Of a DNA stretch of 8,545 bases, positions 1 through 6,438 are shown in pieces (positions within the stretch are counted from its first letter, which is position 1; the number at the start of each line of letters is the position of its first letter). The DNA comes from an uncultured Lachnospiraceae bacterium. GTDB lineage: Bacteria > Bacillota > Clostridia > Lachnospirales > Lachnospiraceae. A program made the translations under genes and the position numbers. The notes beneath the pieces are model-generated. The model did no database searches. It was given only the letters and a program-made list of their open reading frames with translations, and was not told where the DNA came from. The stretch covers positions 1 through 8,545 of the forward strand of contig CALGGL010000280.1 of the NCBI GenBank assembly GCA_937915975.1, read 5' to 3'.

Positions 1-60
1 TTCTCTATCCGTCTGTGAGTAGGCTTCTCTGCCGACTTTTTACTGTGCTTATCCGCACAT

Positions 61-88
61 ATAAAATAAAAAACAGCAATAAGCTGTT
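61..88 (-). terminator. Intrinsic terminator after the truncated minus-strand gene
   Basis: Read on the minus strand, AACAGC (83-88) and GCTGTT (72-77) pair around a five-base loop and are followed by a T-rich tract (61-71 complement, TTTTTATTTT). It lies 10 bases after the stop codon of the minus-strand fragment at 99-239. This supports that fragment being the end of a real transcribed gene. The stem is short (6 bp), so strength is uncertain. Confidence 0.6.
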
Positions 89-98
89 CATTATATTT

Positions 99-239
99 TT
101 ACAGTTTTTCTATATGAGATAACCATCCATCTATGGTCATCGTTTCCAGTTGCATACCTTCCATGACACTTCTTCCCCGAACTTGCTGTGATATCATTAT
201 CTTGTCTGACGGGGAAATGTTTTGCCATGCGGCTTTATA
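99..239 (-). pseudogene. C-terminal remnant of an unrecognised minus-strand gene, cut off by the AT-rich segment
   Basis: A minus-strand frame ends at TAA (99-101) and reads, going backwards from the stop, through DGWLSHIEKL, METMTI-like and SQQVRGRSV sequence up to about KAAWQNISPSDK. It has normal host base composition and a terminator directly behind it, as expected for a gene end. Upstream the frame runs into the AT-rich segment, where it becomes Phe/Tyr/Lys-rich junk and soon meets a stop. The only internal ATG (195-197) would give a 32-residue peptide and has no clear ribosome binding site. I do not recognise the family. I infer that the 5' part has been replaced by, or mis-joined to, the AT-rich DNA; a genuine 32-aa small protein is the alternative. 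Confidence 0.4.
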
Positions 240-243
240 CTTT

Positions 244-1077
244 TTATAATATTTGTAGAATTTTAGAAAATGAAAAAATGCATTTATATTTATGCTTCAA
301 TCCATAAATTCTTAATATTGCAGGAAATAAATAAATAATAAAAGGAGTTACTAAAGAAGTTCCTAAACTAACTAAAGAATCTTTGAATAAATGAATTTGA
401 GTATTTTTATAAATTCCGCAAAAGCAAGTAACATAATACCAAAATAGGAACAAAAGAATAAAATTAATAATATAAAATAATAAAAATTTTATTTTAAGTG
501 TATTTATTAATTCTATTTCTCTTTTATTTATATTTTTAATATTTCCTTCTTTTAATCCTAAAATATTTTTTTCTGAAAAACCCAAATATTTAATAAATGC
601 CATAATAATTCCAGATGATATTGCAGAATAAACTGTTTGAGGTAATTGATAAATGATATTATATGAACCTTTATCTGTATATATTTTATGCATTGTTGAA
701 TCGGTGAAAAATAAGGCATTTACTGCTATTAATGAGGCAATATTGAATATAAATATTGATAATTTTATTATTTTTGAATTAAAGTCATCGGAATTATATA
801 TAAAAAATATTATATGATTTATTTTTATTAATGAAATATAATATTGTGTACATGTTCTTTTATCTTCAATTATAGCTTCTTTGTATTTTAAATCATTTAA
901 TTCTGAATTATTTAATTCTAATTTTTTATTTGATTTATCATTAAAAATGTGATTTGAATTTTGGTTCAAAGCAATTGTAGTATCATTTGATTTTCGCATT
1001 CTACGTTTTCTTTTTGATTTTTTTGACTTTGCCCCAGGAACAAGTTTATCATTTTTTTTGCGATTATTCTTATTCAA
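244..1077 (-). CDS. Hypothetical multi-pass membrane protein, Asn/Lys-rich, possibly of protist origin
   Basis: The 277-residue frame uses TTG (1075-1077) as the only possible start; no in-frame ATG or convincing ribosome binding site lies upstream. The frame stays open for 81 more codons, to a TGA at 1321-1323, encoding an Asn-rich low-complexity stretch. The true protein is therefore probably longer and truncated at its 5' end. Residues 1-70 are hydrophilic, with a strongly basic patch (about 16-29, SKKSKRKRRMRKS) that could act as a nuclear or ribosome-proximal signal or simply as linker. About 103-124, 143-163, 197-219 and 236-254 are hydrophobic helices. Conserved-looking blocks are NALFFTDSTMHKIY, FWYYVTCFCGIYKNTQ and the C-terminal FSFSKILQIL. 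From memory, unverified, these resemble a membrane module at the C-terminus of large protist proteins. There are no in-frame TAA/TAG codons, so the standard genetic code suffices. It may not be expressed in the bacterium. Confidence 0.45.
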   Translation of the reverse strand: MNKNNRKKNDKLVPGAKSKKSKRKRRMRKSNDTTIALNQNSNHIFNDKSNKKLELNNSELNDLKYKEAIIEDKRTCTQYYISLIKINHIIFFIYNSDDFNSKIIKLSIFIFNIASLIAVNALFFTDSTMHKIYTDKGSYNIIYQLPQTVYSAISSGIIMAFIKYLGFSEKNILGLKEGNIKNINKREIELINTLKIKFLLFYIINFILLFLFWYYVTCFCGIYKNTQIHLFKDSLVSLGTSLVTPFIIYLFPAILRIYGLKHKYKCIFSFSKILQIL

Positions 1078-1287
1078 CTGAATTGTTATTGCTCCTATAT
1101 TATTATTATAATTATTGTTTTTATTAATAACATTTTTATGTTTAATTTTTGAAATAGTTTTTATATTATTATCAATATGTTTTTTTTTCTTGTTTTTTGT
1201 AGTATTTATATTATTATTAATTTTATTATTTGTATTTTCATTTCTATTTAAAATTTTCGATTTATATTCTTTAATCTTATCGATTAA

Positions 1288-1316
1288 TTGATTAAAATAT
1301 TTATAAATGTTATTAT
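1288..1316 (+). promoter_or_regulatory. Possible promoter of the HTH regulator-protease operon, with overlapping palindrome
   Basis: TTGATT (1288-1293), a 17-base spacer and TATTAT (1311-1316) form a plausible housekeeping promoter 48 bases upstream of the ATG at 1364. A palindrome, ATTAAA-TCAG-TTTAAT (1315-1330), overlaps the -10 edge and the likely transcription start, where an autoregulatory operator could sit. The site lies in the AT-rich segment, where promoter-like strings arise by chance, so confidence is low. If the segment is an assembly artefact, the true promoter is missing. Confidence 0.3.
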
Positions 1317-1363
1317 TAAATCAGTTTAATCAAGGATAAAGATTGTGTAAGGGGGACATTTTT

Positions 1364-2593
1364 ATGACTTCTGAAAAGCTTGATATTCTAATGAAAATTA
1401 CAGATACCAAAAACAGTGCATTGGGACGTGCTCTTTCATTTGATCCGTCCTATATAGGCAGAATACGTTCCGGAAAAAGAGGCATTCCAAAGCATATGCC
1501 GTTTGTTGAACCTGCTGCCGCATACTTTGCAAAAAACATAAAAACTGATTACCAAAAAAAGCTTGTCTCCGAAGTCGTATATGGCGGAAAGCCTATTCCT
1601 GATGACAAAAGCACGCTTGAGGCAATTATAATCAGATGGCTTAATGAAGATAATTCAACAAAAAATGCTATGGCATCCATCGATCTTTTCCTTCATGAGC
1701 TGGCTGCGGCAGGCAATCTTGAATCAATGGCTCCCGGTGTCAATATTACCTTAAACAACATTAGCGAGCACGAAGCATTTTCAACGCCTTTATACTTTTA
1801 CGGAAATGAAGGCAAGCGAAAAGCTACCGAGATTTTTCTCAGCAAACTCTGTGCCGAAAAAAAGCCGCACACTCTGTTATTATTCTCGGATGAAGATATG
1901 TCCTGGCTATATGAAAATCCGGTGTTCGCAAAAAAATGGGCAGGTTATCTTTTCGAGCTATTATCCACGGGAAGCCATATAAAGATCATACATACAATAA
2001 ACAGGAACCTGAACGATTTAATGGAAGCGATAAAAAACTGGCTTCCTCTGTATATTTCAGGCAATATAGAACCATATTATTATCCGCGACTAAGAGACGG
2101 TATATACCACAGGACTTTATTTTTAGCAGTTGATTGTTTTGCCGTTATATCTTCCTCAATCGGAAATAATACTGTCGATATGCCTAATCTTTTTATAGAT
2201 GAACCAAATGCCATAAAGGGTTTTGAGATGGAATTTGACAACTACCTTTCATTATGCCTTCCTCTGATGAAGATATACAAAACAGCGGAGGCAGAAAAAT
2301 TAAATGCATCCTTAACCAGATTTGCAAATTCAAATAACGAAGTTTATTATCTGGCAGCTTCTTACAATACTCAATTTTCTACGGACAAAGAAGCAGCAAA
2401 CAATTCAGATATTTTTCCGGATAATTGTGATAACCTTATCAGAATAAACAGCGGAAGCAAAAAAATACCCGATAATATATCCATAATAGCCGGTATAGGA
2501 AACGGTGTACTTGTCATTACTGATAAGTTTATATTTGACACCACAGAGCCAAGCTTTACAATGACATTTTGTGAGTATCTATCCAAAATATAA
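1364..2593 (+). CDS. HTH (Cro/C1-like) transcriptional regulator with large C-terminal sensor-like domain
   Basis: The ATG at 1364 is preferred over the TTG at 1343: AAGGGGG (1349-1355) sits 8 bases before it, giving a 409-residue protein. Residues about 3-57 look like a Cro/C1-type helix-turn-helix, with SALGRALSFDPSYIGRIRSGKR as turn and recognition helix (typical 'xxSYIGRIRSGKR' pattern). After a helical linker, residues about 135-300 carry a pattern I associate with Firmicute regulators having a phospholipase-D-fold-like, probably non-catalytic, region: YFYGNEGKRKA, DEDMSWLYENPVFAKKW, IKIIHTINR and WLPLYISGNIEPYYYPR. No HxKxxxxD catalytic motif is visible. It is cytoplasmic, with no membrane segment. 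The gene ends 44 bp before the membrane-anchored C11 protease gene on the same strand, with no terminator between, so the two are probably co-transcribed and the regulator may control that protease or sense surface conditions. The signal is unknown. Confidence 0.75.
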   Translation: MTSEKLDILMKITDTKNSALGRALSFDPSYIGRIRSGKRGIPKHMPFVEPAAAYFAKNIKTDYQKKLVSEVVYGGKPIPDDKSTLEAIIIRWLNEDNSTKNAMASIDLFLHELAAAGNLESMAPGVNITLNNISEHEAFSTPLYFYGNEGKRKATEIFLSKLCAEKKPHTLLLFSDEDMSWLYENPVFAKKWAGYLFELLSTGSHIKIIHTINRNLNDLMEAIKNWLPLYISGNIEPYYYPRLRDGIYHRTLFLAVDCFAVISSSIGNNTVDMPNLFIDEPNAIKGFEMEFDNYLSLCLPLMKIYKTAEAEKLNASLTRFANSNNEVYYLAASYNTQFSTDKEAANNSDIFPDNCDNLIRINSGSKKIPDNISIIAGIGNGVLVITDKFIFDTTEPSFTMTFCEYLSKI

Positions 2594-2637
2594 GTCAAGA
2601 AAAATCATATGATTTTATTACGGGGAGGCAGCAAAAT

Positions 2638-4923
2638 ATGCAACAAAATCCAAACAATCCACAGCAACCGAATAACAGACCGACAGGCTATAATCAAATC
2701 GCTCAATATAACAGGCAGCAGGGCTACAATCAAAGCACTCAATATAACAGGCAGCAGGGTTACAATCAAAATATGCAATATAACAGGCAACCCGACTACA
2801 ATCAGTCAAACGTTCGTAAGAAAAAAAGTCCGTTGGTCGGTATTGTCATCGGAATCACTTCTTTCATTGTGCTTTTAACTGTCTTTATCATAACAGCCTT
2901 TGCATTTCCGGGTTTTTTAATTAAAAAAGATAAATCCGACAATGACAAAAACAAAAATGAAAATATTACAAACACTGCCGATTCAACTGTTGACCCGAAT
3001 ACGGGAACCGAACAAACGGATACAACAACCGCACCGTTAGCCGAACCTTCCGATGATTGGACGGTTCTTATATATCTATGCGGTTCAAACCTTGAGTCGG
3101 AAAGCGGATTGGCAACCTACAATATAGATGAGATGATTGCCGCAGACATTACGGATTCAGTAAATATCATCATAGAGACCGGCGGTTCCTACAGCTGGGA
3201 GGTCGGAGAAGTCAATCCCAATGCCCTATGTCGCTTTGAGATGACGGATACAGGCCTCGTTCCTTTGGGTGAGGTTCCTCAGGCATCCATGGGTGCCGCA
3301 GATACACTTAAAGATTTTTTAAGCTGGGGACTTGATACATATCCGGCTAAAAAAAGTATGTTAATCATCTGGGATCACGGCTCGGAGCCTACAAACGGTG
3401 TAGCCTTTGATGAAGTATATAACTATGATTCTCTTTCATTGGATGAATTAAGATACTCTCTTGCTGCATCCGGAAAGCATATTGATATTATGGGCTTTGA
3501 TACCTGTCTTATGGCTAATATTGAGACAGCCTCCGCCATAGGAAGCAATGCTTCATATATGATAGCATCAGAAGAAACCATACCGGGACCGGGCTGGAAT
3601 TATACAGGCTTTATCAACTATATATGTCAAAATCCGACCTGCACTCCTTCAGAGCTCGGTGTAAATATATGTGACACATATTATAATAAATATGTAGACC
3701 TTGGAATGTCTGACGGAGTTACTCTTTCAGTTATTGACCTTTCGTATATTAATGAGCTTTCCAATGCATTTTGTGGACTTGGCAAGGTTTTCTACGACAG
3801 TATGTACGATACTGATGACATGACGGTAATCTTTCAGGCTATGCCTAATACCGAAACCTACGGCAATTATAAGCTTGATGACGGAAGCATGGTTTCGAAC
3901 CTATATGACATAAGCGACTTTATAGACCAATCCGGTGGACTATTCGGTGATGCCGGAACCACATATAAGAATGTACTCGATAAATGTATGCTGTATCAGG
4001 TCAAGGGTAGTGCAAGAGCTTACTCTTCGGGACTCGCCTTTTATTTCCCTAACTACATTAATATTTCAGAGCTTGACAGCTACTCTGAGGCTGTGGATGA
4101 TATTCCTGCCACCTGCTGGTATGTAGCCTTTATCGATGGTTTGTACGATGAGTGGGATGCGCCTGATTGGGTAGAAAGTTCTATGAACTCATCCGGTGAG
4201 GTTATACCTCCGGATCCTGTGGTTTTTGAAGAAGATATGACTATATCCTACAATGTACATTTAACCGACGAAGGATATGCTCAGCTTGACATTACCGGAG
4301 GCTTAGACTATGTTGCAGTTGTAGATATGAAGCTTTACTACATGGCCGATTCCGATCCGATTCCTATGCAGATTCTATGGGGAAGTGATGATAAGCTGGA
4401 AAAAATCGGTCCGGGAAGCTATGTAGACCGTCTCGAATTGGAATGGTTTAAAGCAGACGGATTTTACGATATAGCTATGCATGGAATAGAATATACCCCT
4501 GAGTATAACCTTTATTCCGTACCTATTCTTCTCAATAAAACTGCTATGCAGCTTTTGGTCTACTTTGACAAACAAACAGGTGAATATAAGATGCTGTATG
4601 CTTATAGCTTTGACGATAATTTGGAAAATGTATCAAACCGACAGGGTACTGCTCTTAAAGTCGGTGACCGAATAGAATTTTTGATGGAAACAACCGATGC
4701 AAACGGAGATTTCTTCTATTTAAATATGGGGGATACCGTATACTCCGAGGACTACCAGATAATAACCCGAGAGCCGTTAATTTCGGATATATTTCAGGAT
4801 TCATATTCTGCCCAGTTTTATTATGTATTTGAGATAACAGATGTACAAGGCAACAAATTTGAAACCGAGGGAGCCTTGGTTACTATATCTGCAGGTGTGG
4901 TAACCGATGTAACGATTCAATAA
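2638..4923 (+). CDS. Membrane-anchored clostripain-family (peptidase C11) cysteine protease
   Basis: A 761-residue type II membrane protein; start supported by GGGGAGG (2622-2628), 9 bases before ATG. Residues 1-60 are Asn/Gln/Tyr-rich with three 12-residue repeats (GYNQ..QYNRQQ). RKKK (60-63) precedes one membrane helix (about 65-90), so the N-terminus should be cytoplasmic and the rest outside. A Thr/Asp/Asn-rich stalk follows (about 95-138). The C11 domain spans about 139-500, starting DDWTVLIYLCGSNLES; the catalytic dyad is His247 in IIWDHGS and Cys290 in GFDTCLMAN, both intact. C11 peptidases usually cleave after Arg or Lys and are often self-activated; the cleavage site is not evident. 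About 525-761 is a beta-rich, Asp/Tyr-rich tail that I do not assign, with no LPXTG sorting signal, so anchoring is by the N-terminal helix. It is second in a probable operon with the HTH regulator. Substrates are unknown: host or neighbour surface proteins, or processing of the cell's own surface proteins. Confidence 0.88.
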   Translation: MQQNPNNPQQPNNRPTGYNQIAQYNRQQGYNQSTQYNRQQGYNQNMQYNRQPDYNQSNVRKKKSPLVGIVIGITSFIVLLTVFIITAFAFPGFLIKKDKSDNDKNKNENITNTADSTVDPNTGTEQTDTTTAPLAEPSDDWTVLIYLCGSNLESESGLATYNIDEMIAADITDSVNIIIETGGSYSWEVGEVNPNALCRFEMTDTGLVPLGEVPQASMGAADTLKDFLSWGLDTYPAKKSMLIIWDHGSEPTNGVAFDEVYNYDSLSLDELRYSLAASGKHIDIMGFDTCLMANIETASAIGSNASYMIASEETIPGPGWNYTGFINYICQNPTCTPSELGVNICDTYYNKYVDLGMSDGVTLSVIDLSYINELSNAFCGLGKVFYDSMYDTDDMTVIFQAMPNTETYGNYKLDDGSMVSNLYDISDFIDQSGGLFGDAGTTYKNVLDKCMLYQVKGSARAYSSGLAFYFPNYINISELDSYSEAVDDIPATCWYVAFIDGLYDEWDAPDWVESSMNSSGEVIPPDPVVFEEDMTISYNVHLTDEGYAQLDITGGLDYVAVVDMKLYYMADSDPIPMQILWGSDDKLEKIGPGSYVDRLELEWFKADGFYDIAMHGIEYTPEYNLYSVPILLNKTAMQLLVYFDKQTGEYKMLYAYSFDDNLENVSNRQGTALKVGDRIEFLMETTDANGDFFYLNMGDTVYSEDYQIITREPLISDIFQDSYSAQFYYVFEITDVQGNKFETEGALVTISAGVVTDVTIQ
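2686..2808 (+). repeat. 36-bp tandem repeats in the N-terminus of the C11 protease
   Basis: Three full in-frame units (2686-2721, 2722-2757, 2758-2793) and a partial fourth (2794-2808) encode GYNQ(I/S/N)(A/T/M)QYNRQ(Q/P). The units are nearly identical in DNA, especially CAATATAACAGGCA, which suggests expansion by slippage or recombination. Copy number would change the length of the cytoplasmic tail without changing frame. Confidence 0.85.
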
Positions 4924-4931
4924 GGTCACAA

Positions 4932-4972
4932 TAACGTGTCTGAATAGAATAAACAGGTATTCAGACACGTTA
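4932..4972. repeat. Perfect 15-bp inverted repeat hairpin just after the protease gene
   Basis: TAACGTGTCTGAATA (4932-4946) is perfectly complementary to TATTCAGACACGTTA (4958-4972) around an 11-base loop, starting 8 bases after the protease stop codon. Neither side has a T-tract, so it is not a standard intrinsic terminator. It could protect the mRNA 3' end, help the adjacent terminator, or bind a protein. Confidence 0.75.
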
Positions 4973-4982
4973 ATGACTAACT

Positions 4983-5026
4983 AAAAAGATGCGTCACCGG
5001 TTTTTGAACTGATGACGCACCTTTTT
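4983..5026. terminator. Bidirectional intrinsic terminator between the convergent C11 protease and DHH genes
   Basis: AAAAAGATGCGTCA (4983-4996) pairs with TGACGCACCTTTTT (5013-5026), and the stem continues inward through GGTT/AACT to a TTTG loop. The one internal mismatch is A:C in a plus-strand transcript but a G:U wobble in a minus-strand transcript, so the hairpin is fully paired for the DHH gene. A-tract and T-tract flank it on both sides, so it should stop both converging transcripts. It lies 14 bases beyond the DHH stop. Confidence 0.85.
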
Positions 5027-5040
5027 AATTCCTATATTTT

Positions 5041-5979
5041 TTATTCTGCTTTTTCCGGATAGTATTTATCGTAATTTACTATCTCGTCGATAAGCTTTTC
5101 AAGCTTTTCATCCATTTCCTCATCATTGAACTGGCAGGTACCAACCTTTCTGTGTCCGCCACCGCCATACTTAAGCATAAGGCTTCCTACATCAACATGA
5201 GATGTCTTATTGAGGATGCTGTAACCTACTGCTGCAGAGCATCCCATACCGCCCTTACCATTTACAATCCATACAGATATATTCTGATCAGGATACATAC
5301 TGTAAATCATAAATCGGTTACCGGTATATATAGGATCAACGCCTCTTAAGTCTGAAATAATAACATCTTTCTCAACTCTTGTATGAGCGGTTACCATCTC
5401 CTTGAACTTAGCTGTCTGCTCATTATATACATCTATTCTTTCCTTAACATCAGGAAGATTAAGTATCTCCTCAGTTGTCATAGTTCTGCATGCATCAATA
5501 AGCTCTTCCATAAGCTTATAATTAGGAATAGTAAACTGACGCCATCTTCCAAGACCTGTTCTCGGATCCATAAGGAAACCTATAAGTATCCAACCGGTTG
5601 GATTAAGTACCTCGTCAATTGTAAGATTACCCGAATCAACCTTGTCAACAGCCTCCATCATCTCGTCAAGATGTGAAAACTTCTCAGCACCACCATAATA
5701 TTCATAAATAATTCTTGCACAGGAAGGAGTTACTCTGCTCTCCCCTTTATACTTGCCCTCAAGCTGATTTCTCTCAAATTCGCTTGAATGATGGTCAAAC
5801 CAAAGTCCACAGCCCTCAACAAAAGGAACATTGGCAAGGCAGTCATTTTCATCAACCGGAATGAGTCCATCCTGCAGATCCTTCGGATGAGCAAACTTCC
5901 AACTATCTATGATACCTGCCTCCTTAAGAAGAGCACCACATGCCAAGCCGTCAAAGTCAGAACGTGTAATTAATCTCAT
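5041..5979 (-). CDS. DHH-family phosphoesterase (exopolyphosphatase-like / oligonucleotide phosphoesterase-like)
   Basis: A 312-residue soluble protein; start supported by AAGGGGG (5987-5993 complement), 7 bases before ATG. The DHH core is complete: motif I SDFDG (D8, D10), an Asp-rich region around 43-46, and motif III D62-H63-H64, which bind two Mn/Mg ions. The C-terminal DHHA1 region has the glycine-rich substrate motif GGGGHRKVG (272-280, H276). Family members hydrolyse phosphodiester or phosphoanhydride bonds: NrnA-type nano-RNases, cyclic-dinucleotide phosphodiesterases, and proteins labelled exopolyphosphatase. The N-terminal MRLITRSDFDGLxCxxLLKEAGII form is the one I know under the exopolyphosphatase label in clostridia, but sequence alone does not settle the substrate. 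No GGDEF, PAS or membrane part is present, so it is not GdpP. It is transcribed alone, convergent to the protease gene and divergent from the surface-protein group. Confidence 0.85.
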   Translation of the reverse strand: MRLITRSDFDGLACGALLKEAGIIDSWKFAHPKDLQDGLIPVDENDCLANVPFVEGCGLWFDHHSSEFERNQLEGKYKGESRVTPSCARIIYEYYGGAEKFSHLDEMMEAVDKVDSGNLTIDEVLNPTGWILIGFLMDPRTGLGRWRQFTIPNYKLMEELIDACRTMTTEEILNLPDVKERIDVYNEQTAKFKEMVTAHTRVEKDVIISDLRGVDPIYTGNRFMIYSMYPDQNISVWIVNGKGGMGCSAAVGYSILNKTSHVDVGSLMLKYGGGGHRKVGTCQFNDEEMDEKLEKLIDEIVNYDKYYPEKAE

Positions 5980-6035
5980 TGTATATCCCCCTTAATCGTA
6001 TTTAACAATTAGTTATTTTTCGTCAACCTATTCCT

Positions 6036-6064
6036 ATAATATAATATTTTTGCTTCCATTTCAA
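6036..6064 (-). promoter_or_regulatory. Promoter of the DHH phosphoesterase gene
   Basis: On the minus strand TTGAAA (6059-6064) is followed by a 17-base spacer and TATTAT (6036-6041), placing the start of transcription near 6029 and leaving a leader of about 50 bases. A second pair, TTGACG (6021-6026) with TAAATA (5999-6004), has a 16-base spacer but would start transcription at the ribosome binding site, so it is less likely. Confidence 0.55.
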
Positions 6065-6155
6065 GAAATATCTGATTTATAAAAGTTTTTTTCTAAGATG
6101 TAAACTTTTTCATCCAACATAATACGTCAAATTCAAAAATGTATTTTTACAGCCC

Positions 6156-6190
6156 TGCCAAAACTGGCACGTTTCGTGCTGTTTTTGGCA
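6156..6190. repeat. Long imperfect inverted repeat in the divergent intergenic region
   Basis: TGCCAAAAC-TG-GCACG (6156-6171) pairs with CGTGC-T-GTTTTTGGCA (6175-6190) around a three-base loop. Its left half also contains the shorter palindrome TGCCA-AAAC-TGGCA. It lies 73 bases before the 57-aa gene and about 90 bases behind the DHH promoter. It could be an operator, a transcript hairpin or a small-RNA part; no T-tract follows on either strand, so I do not call it a terminator. Apart from this, the 283-base gap 5980-6262 holds only promoter elements. Confidence 0.5.
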
Positions 6191-6233
6191 AGATAACTTA
6201 TAAATAAATCAAGTTTTTCTTTTACTTTTATTG

Positions 6234-6239
6234 TATAAT
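6234..6239 (+). promoter_or_regulatory. -10 element for the surface-protein gene group
   Basis: A perfect TATAAT lies 23 bases before the ATG at 6263, so the transcript would have a very short leader of roughly 17 bases, just including the AAGGAGG ribosome binding site (6251-6257). No good -35 box stands 16-18 bases upstream (AAGTTT at 6211-6216 is the best), so activation by a regulator is possible. Confidence 0.45.
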
Positions 6240-6262
6240 AATCGCATGAAAAGGAGGTCTAT

Positions 6263-6436
6263 ATGAATAATATTAATCCAAATCAAAATAAAAGAAACAA
6301 CAATGTACAAGGTGACAGGTCACGTACCGGTCTTACTGTTACTCTGATATTTTTAATTCTCGCCAATTTAATTGTACTGACAATACTTATTGTAGCTTTG
6401 GTAAAGAAGAAAAAAGATAATTCCTTATACAGTTAA
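6263..6436 (+). CDS. 57-aa Asn-rich single-pass membrane peptide (probable broken N-terminus of a surface protein)
   Basis: ATG with an excellent AAGGAGG (6251-6257) 5 bases upstream. The 57 residues are an Asn-rich cytoplasmic head (MNNINPNQNKRNNN), a basic stretch, one membrane helix (about 23-47, beginning RTGLTVTLIF) and a basic tail KKKKDN ending at TAA. The RTGLTV start of the helix matches KTGLTV in the intact 391-aa protein at 6825, at both protein and DNA level (ACCGGTCTTAC). The gene therefore looks like the anchor part of the same family, without stalk and outer domain because of a frame break. The next frame (6439) starts 2 bases after this stop, so reinitiation could still couple them. 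A functional small membrane protein cannot be excluded given the strong ribosome binding site. Confidence 0.65.
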   Translation: MNNINPNQNKRNNNVQGDRSRTGLTVTLIFLILANLIVLTILIVALVKKKKDNSLYS

Positions 6437-6438
6437 CT

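Larger units (their letters stand above)
240..1325. other. Extremely AT-rich segment of foreign composition
   Basis: Base composition changes sharply near 240 and again near 1325-1345. Counted samples: 5/60 G+C in 481-540, 12/60 in 541-600 and 12/60 in 841-900, against 27/60 in 3061-3120. The segment holds one long minus-strand open frame (244-1320). The part between 1078 and 1320 is that same frame, encoding Asn/Lys/Ile-rich low-complexity sequence without an ATG. I saw no terminal inverted repeats, obvious target-site duplication, transposase or integrase. It is either transferred DNA, possibly from an AT-rich eukaryote, or a chimeric join in the assembly. Confidence 0.6.

Noticed and set aside
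1..60. Short open minus-strand frame (CADKHSKKSAEK...) beyond the terminator
   Set aside because: No start codon or ribosome site, and it would have to read through the terminator and a stop; too short to support.
244..1320. Use of a ciliate genetic code (TAA/TAG as Gln) in the AT-rich gene
   Set aside because: The frame has no internal TAA or TAG, uses CAA for Gln, and reading through the stop at 244 enters normal bacterial DNA without sensible protein.
240..1345. AT-rich segment as an insertion sequence or MITE
   Set aside because: I found no terminal inverted repeats, target-site duplication or transposase-like protein.
1343..1363. Upstream TTG start for the HTH regulator
   Set aside because: It would place the strong AAGGGGG inside the coding region; the ATG at 1364 has ideal spacing to it.
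2605..2878. Several frames on both strands over the protease repeat head
   Set aside because: All arise from the 36-bp repeat read in other frames; the protease frame is clearly the coding one.
5152..5973. Plus-strand frames opposite the DHH gene
   Set aside because: No ribosome sites and no family resemblance; they are antisense shadows of a well-supported phosphoesterase gene.
6410..6420. Programmed -1 frameshift at AAAAAAG linking the 57-aa and 123-aa frames
   Set aside because: The heptamer is in the wrong phase (AAA AAA G), and a -1 slip meets TAA at 6418-6420 at once.
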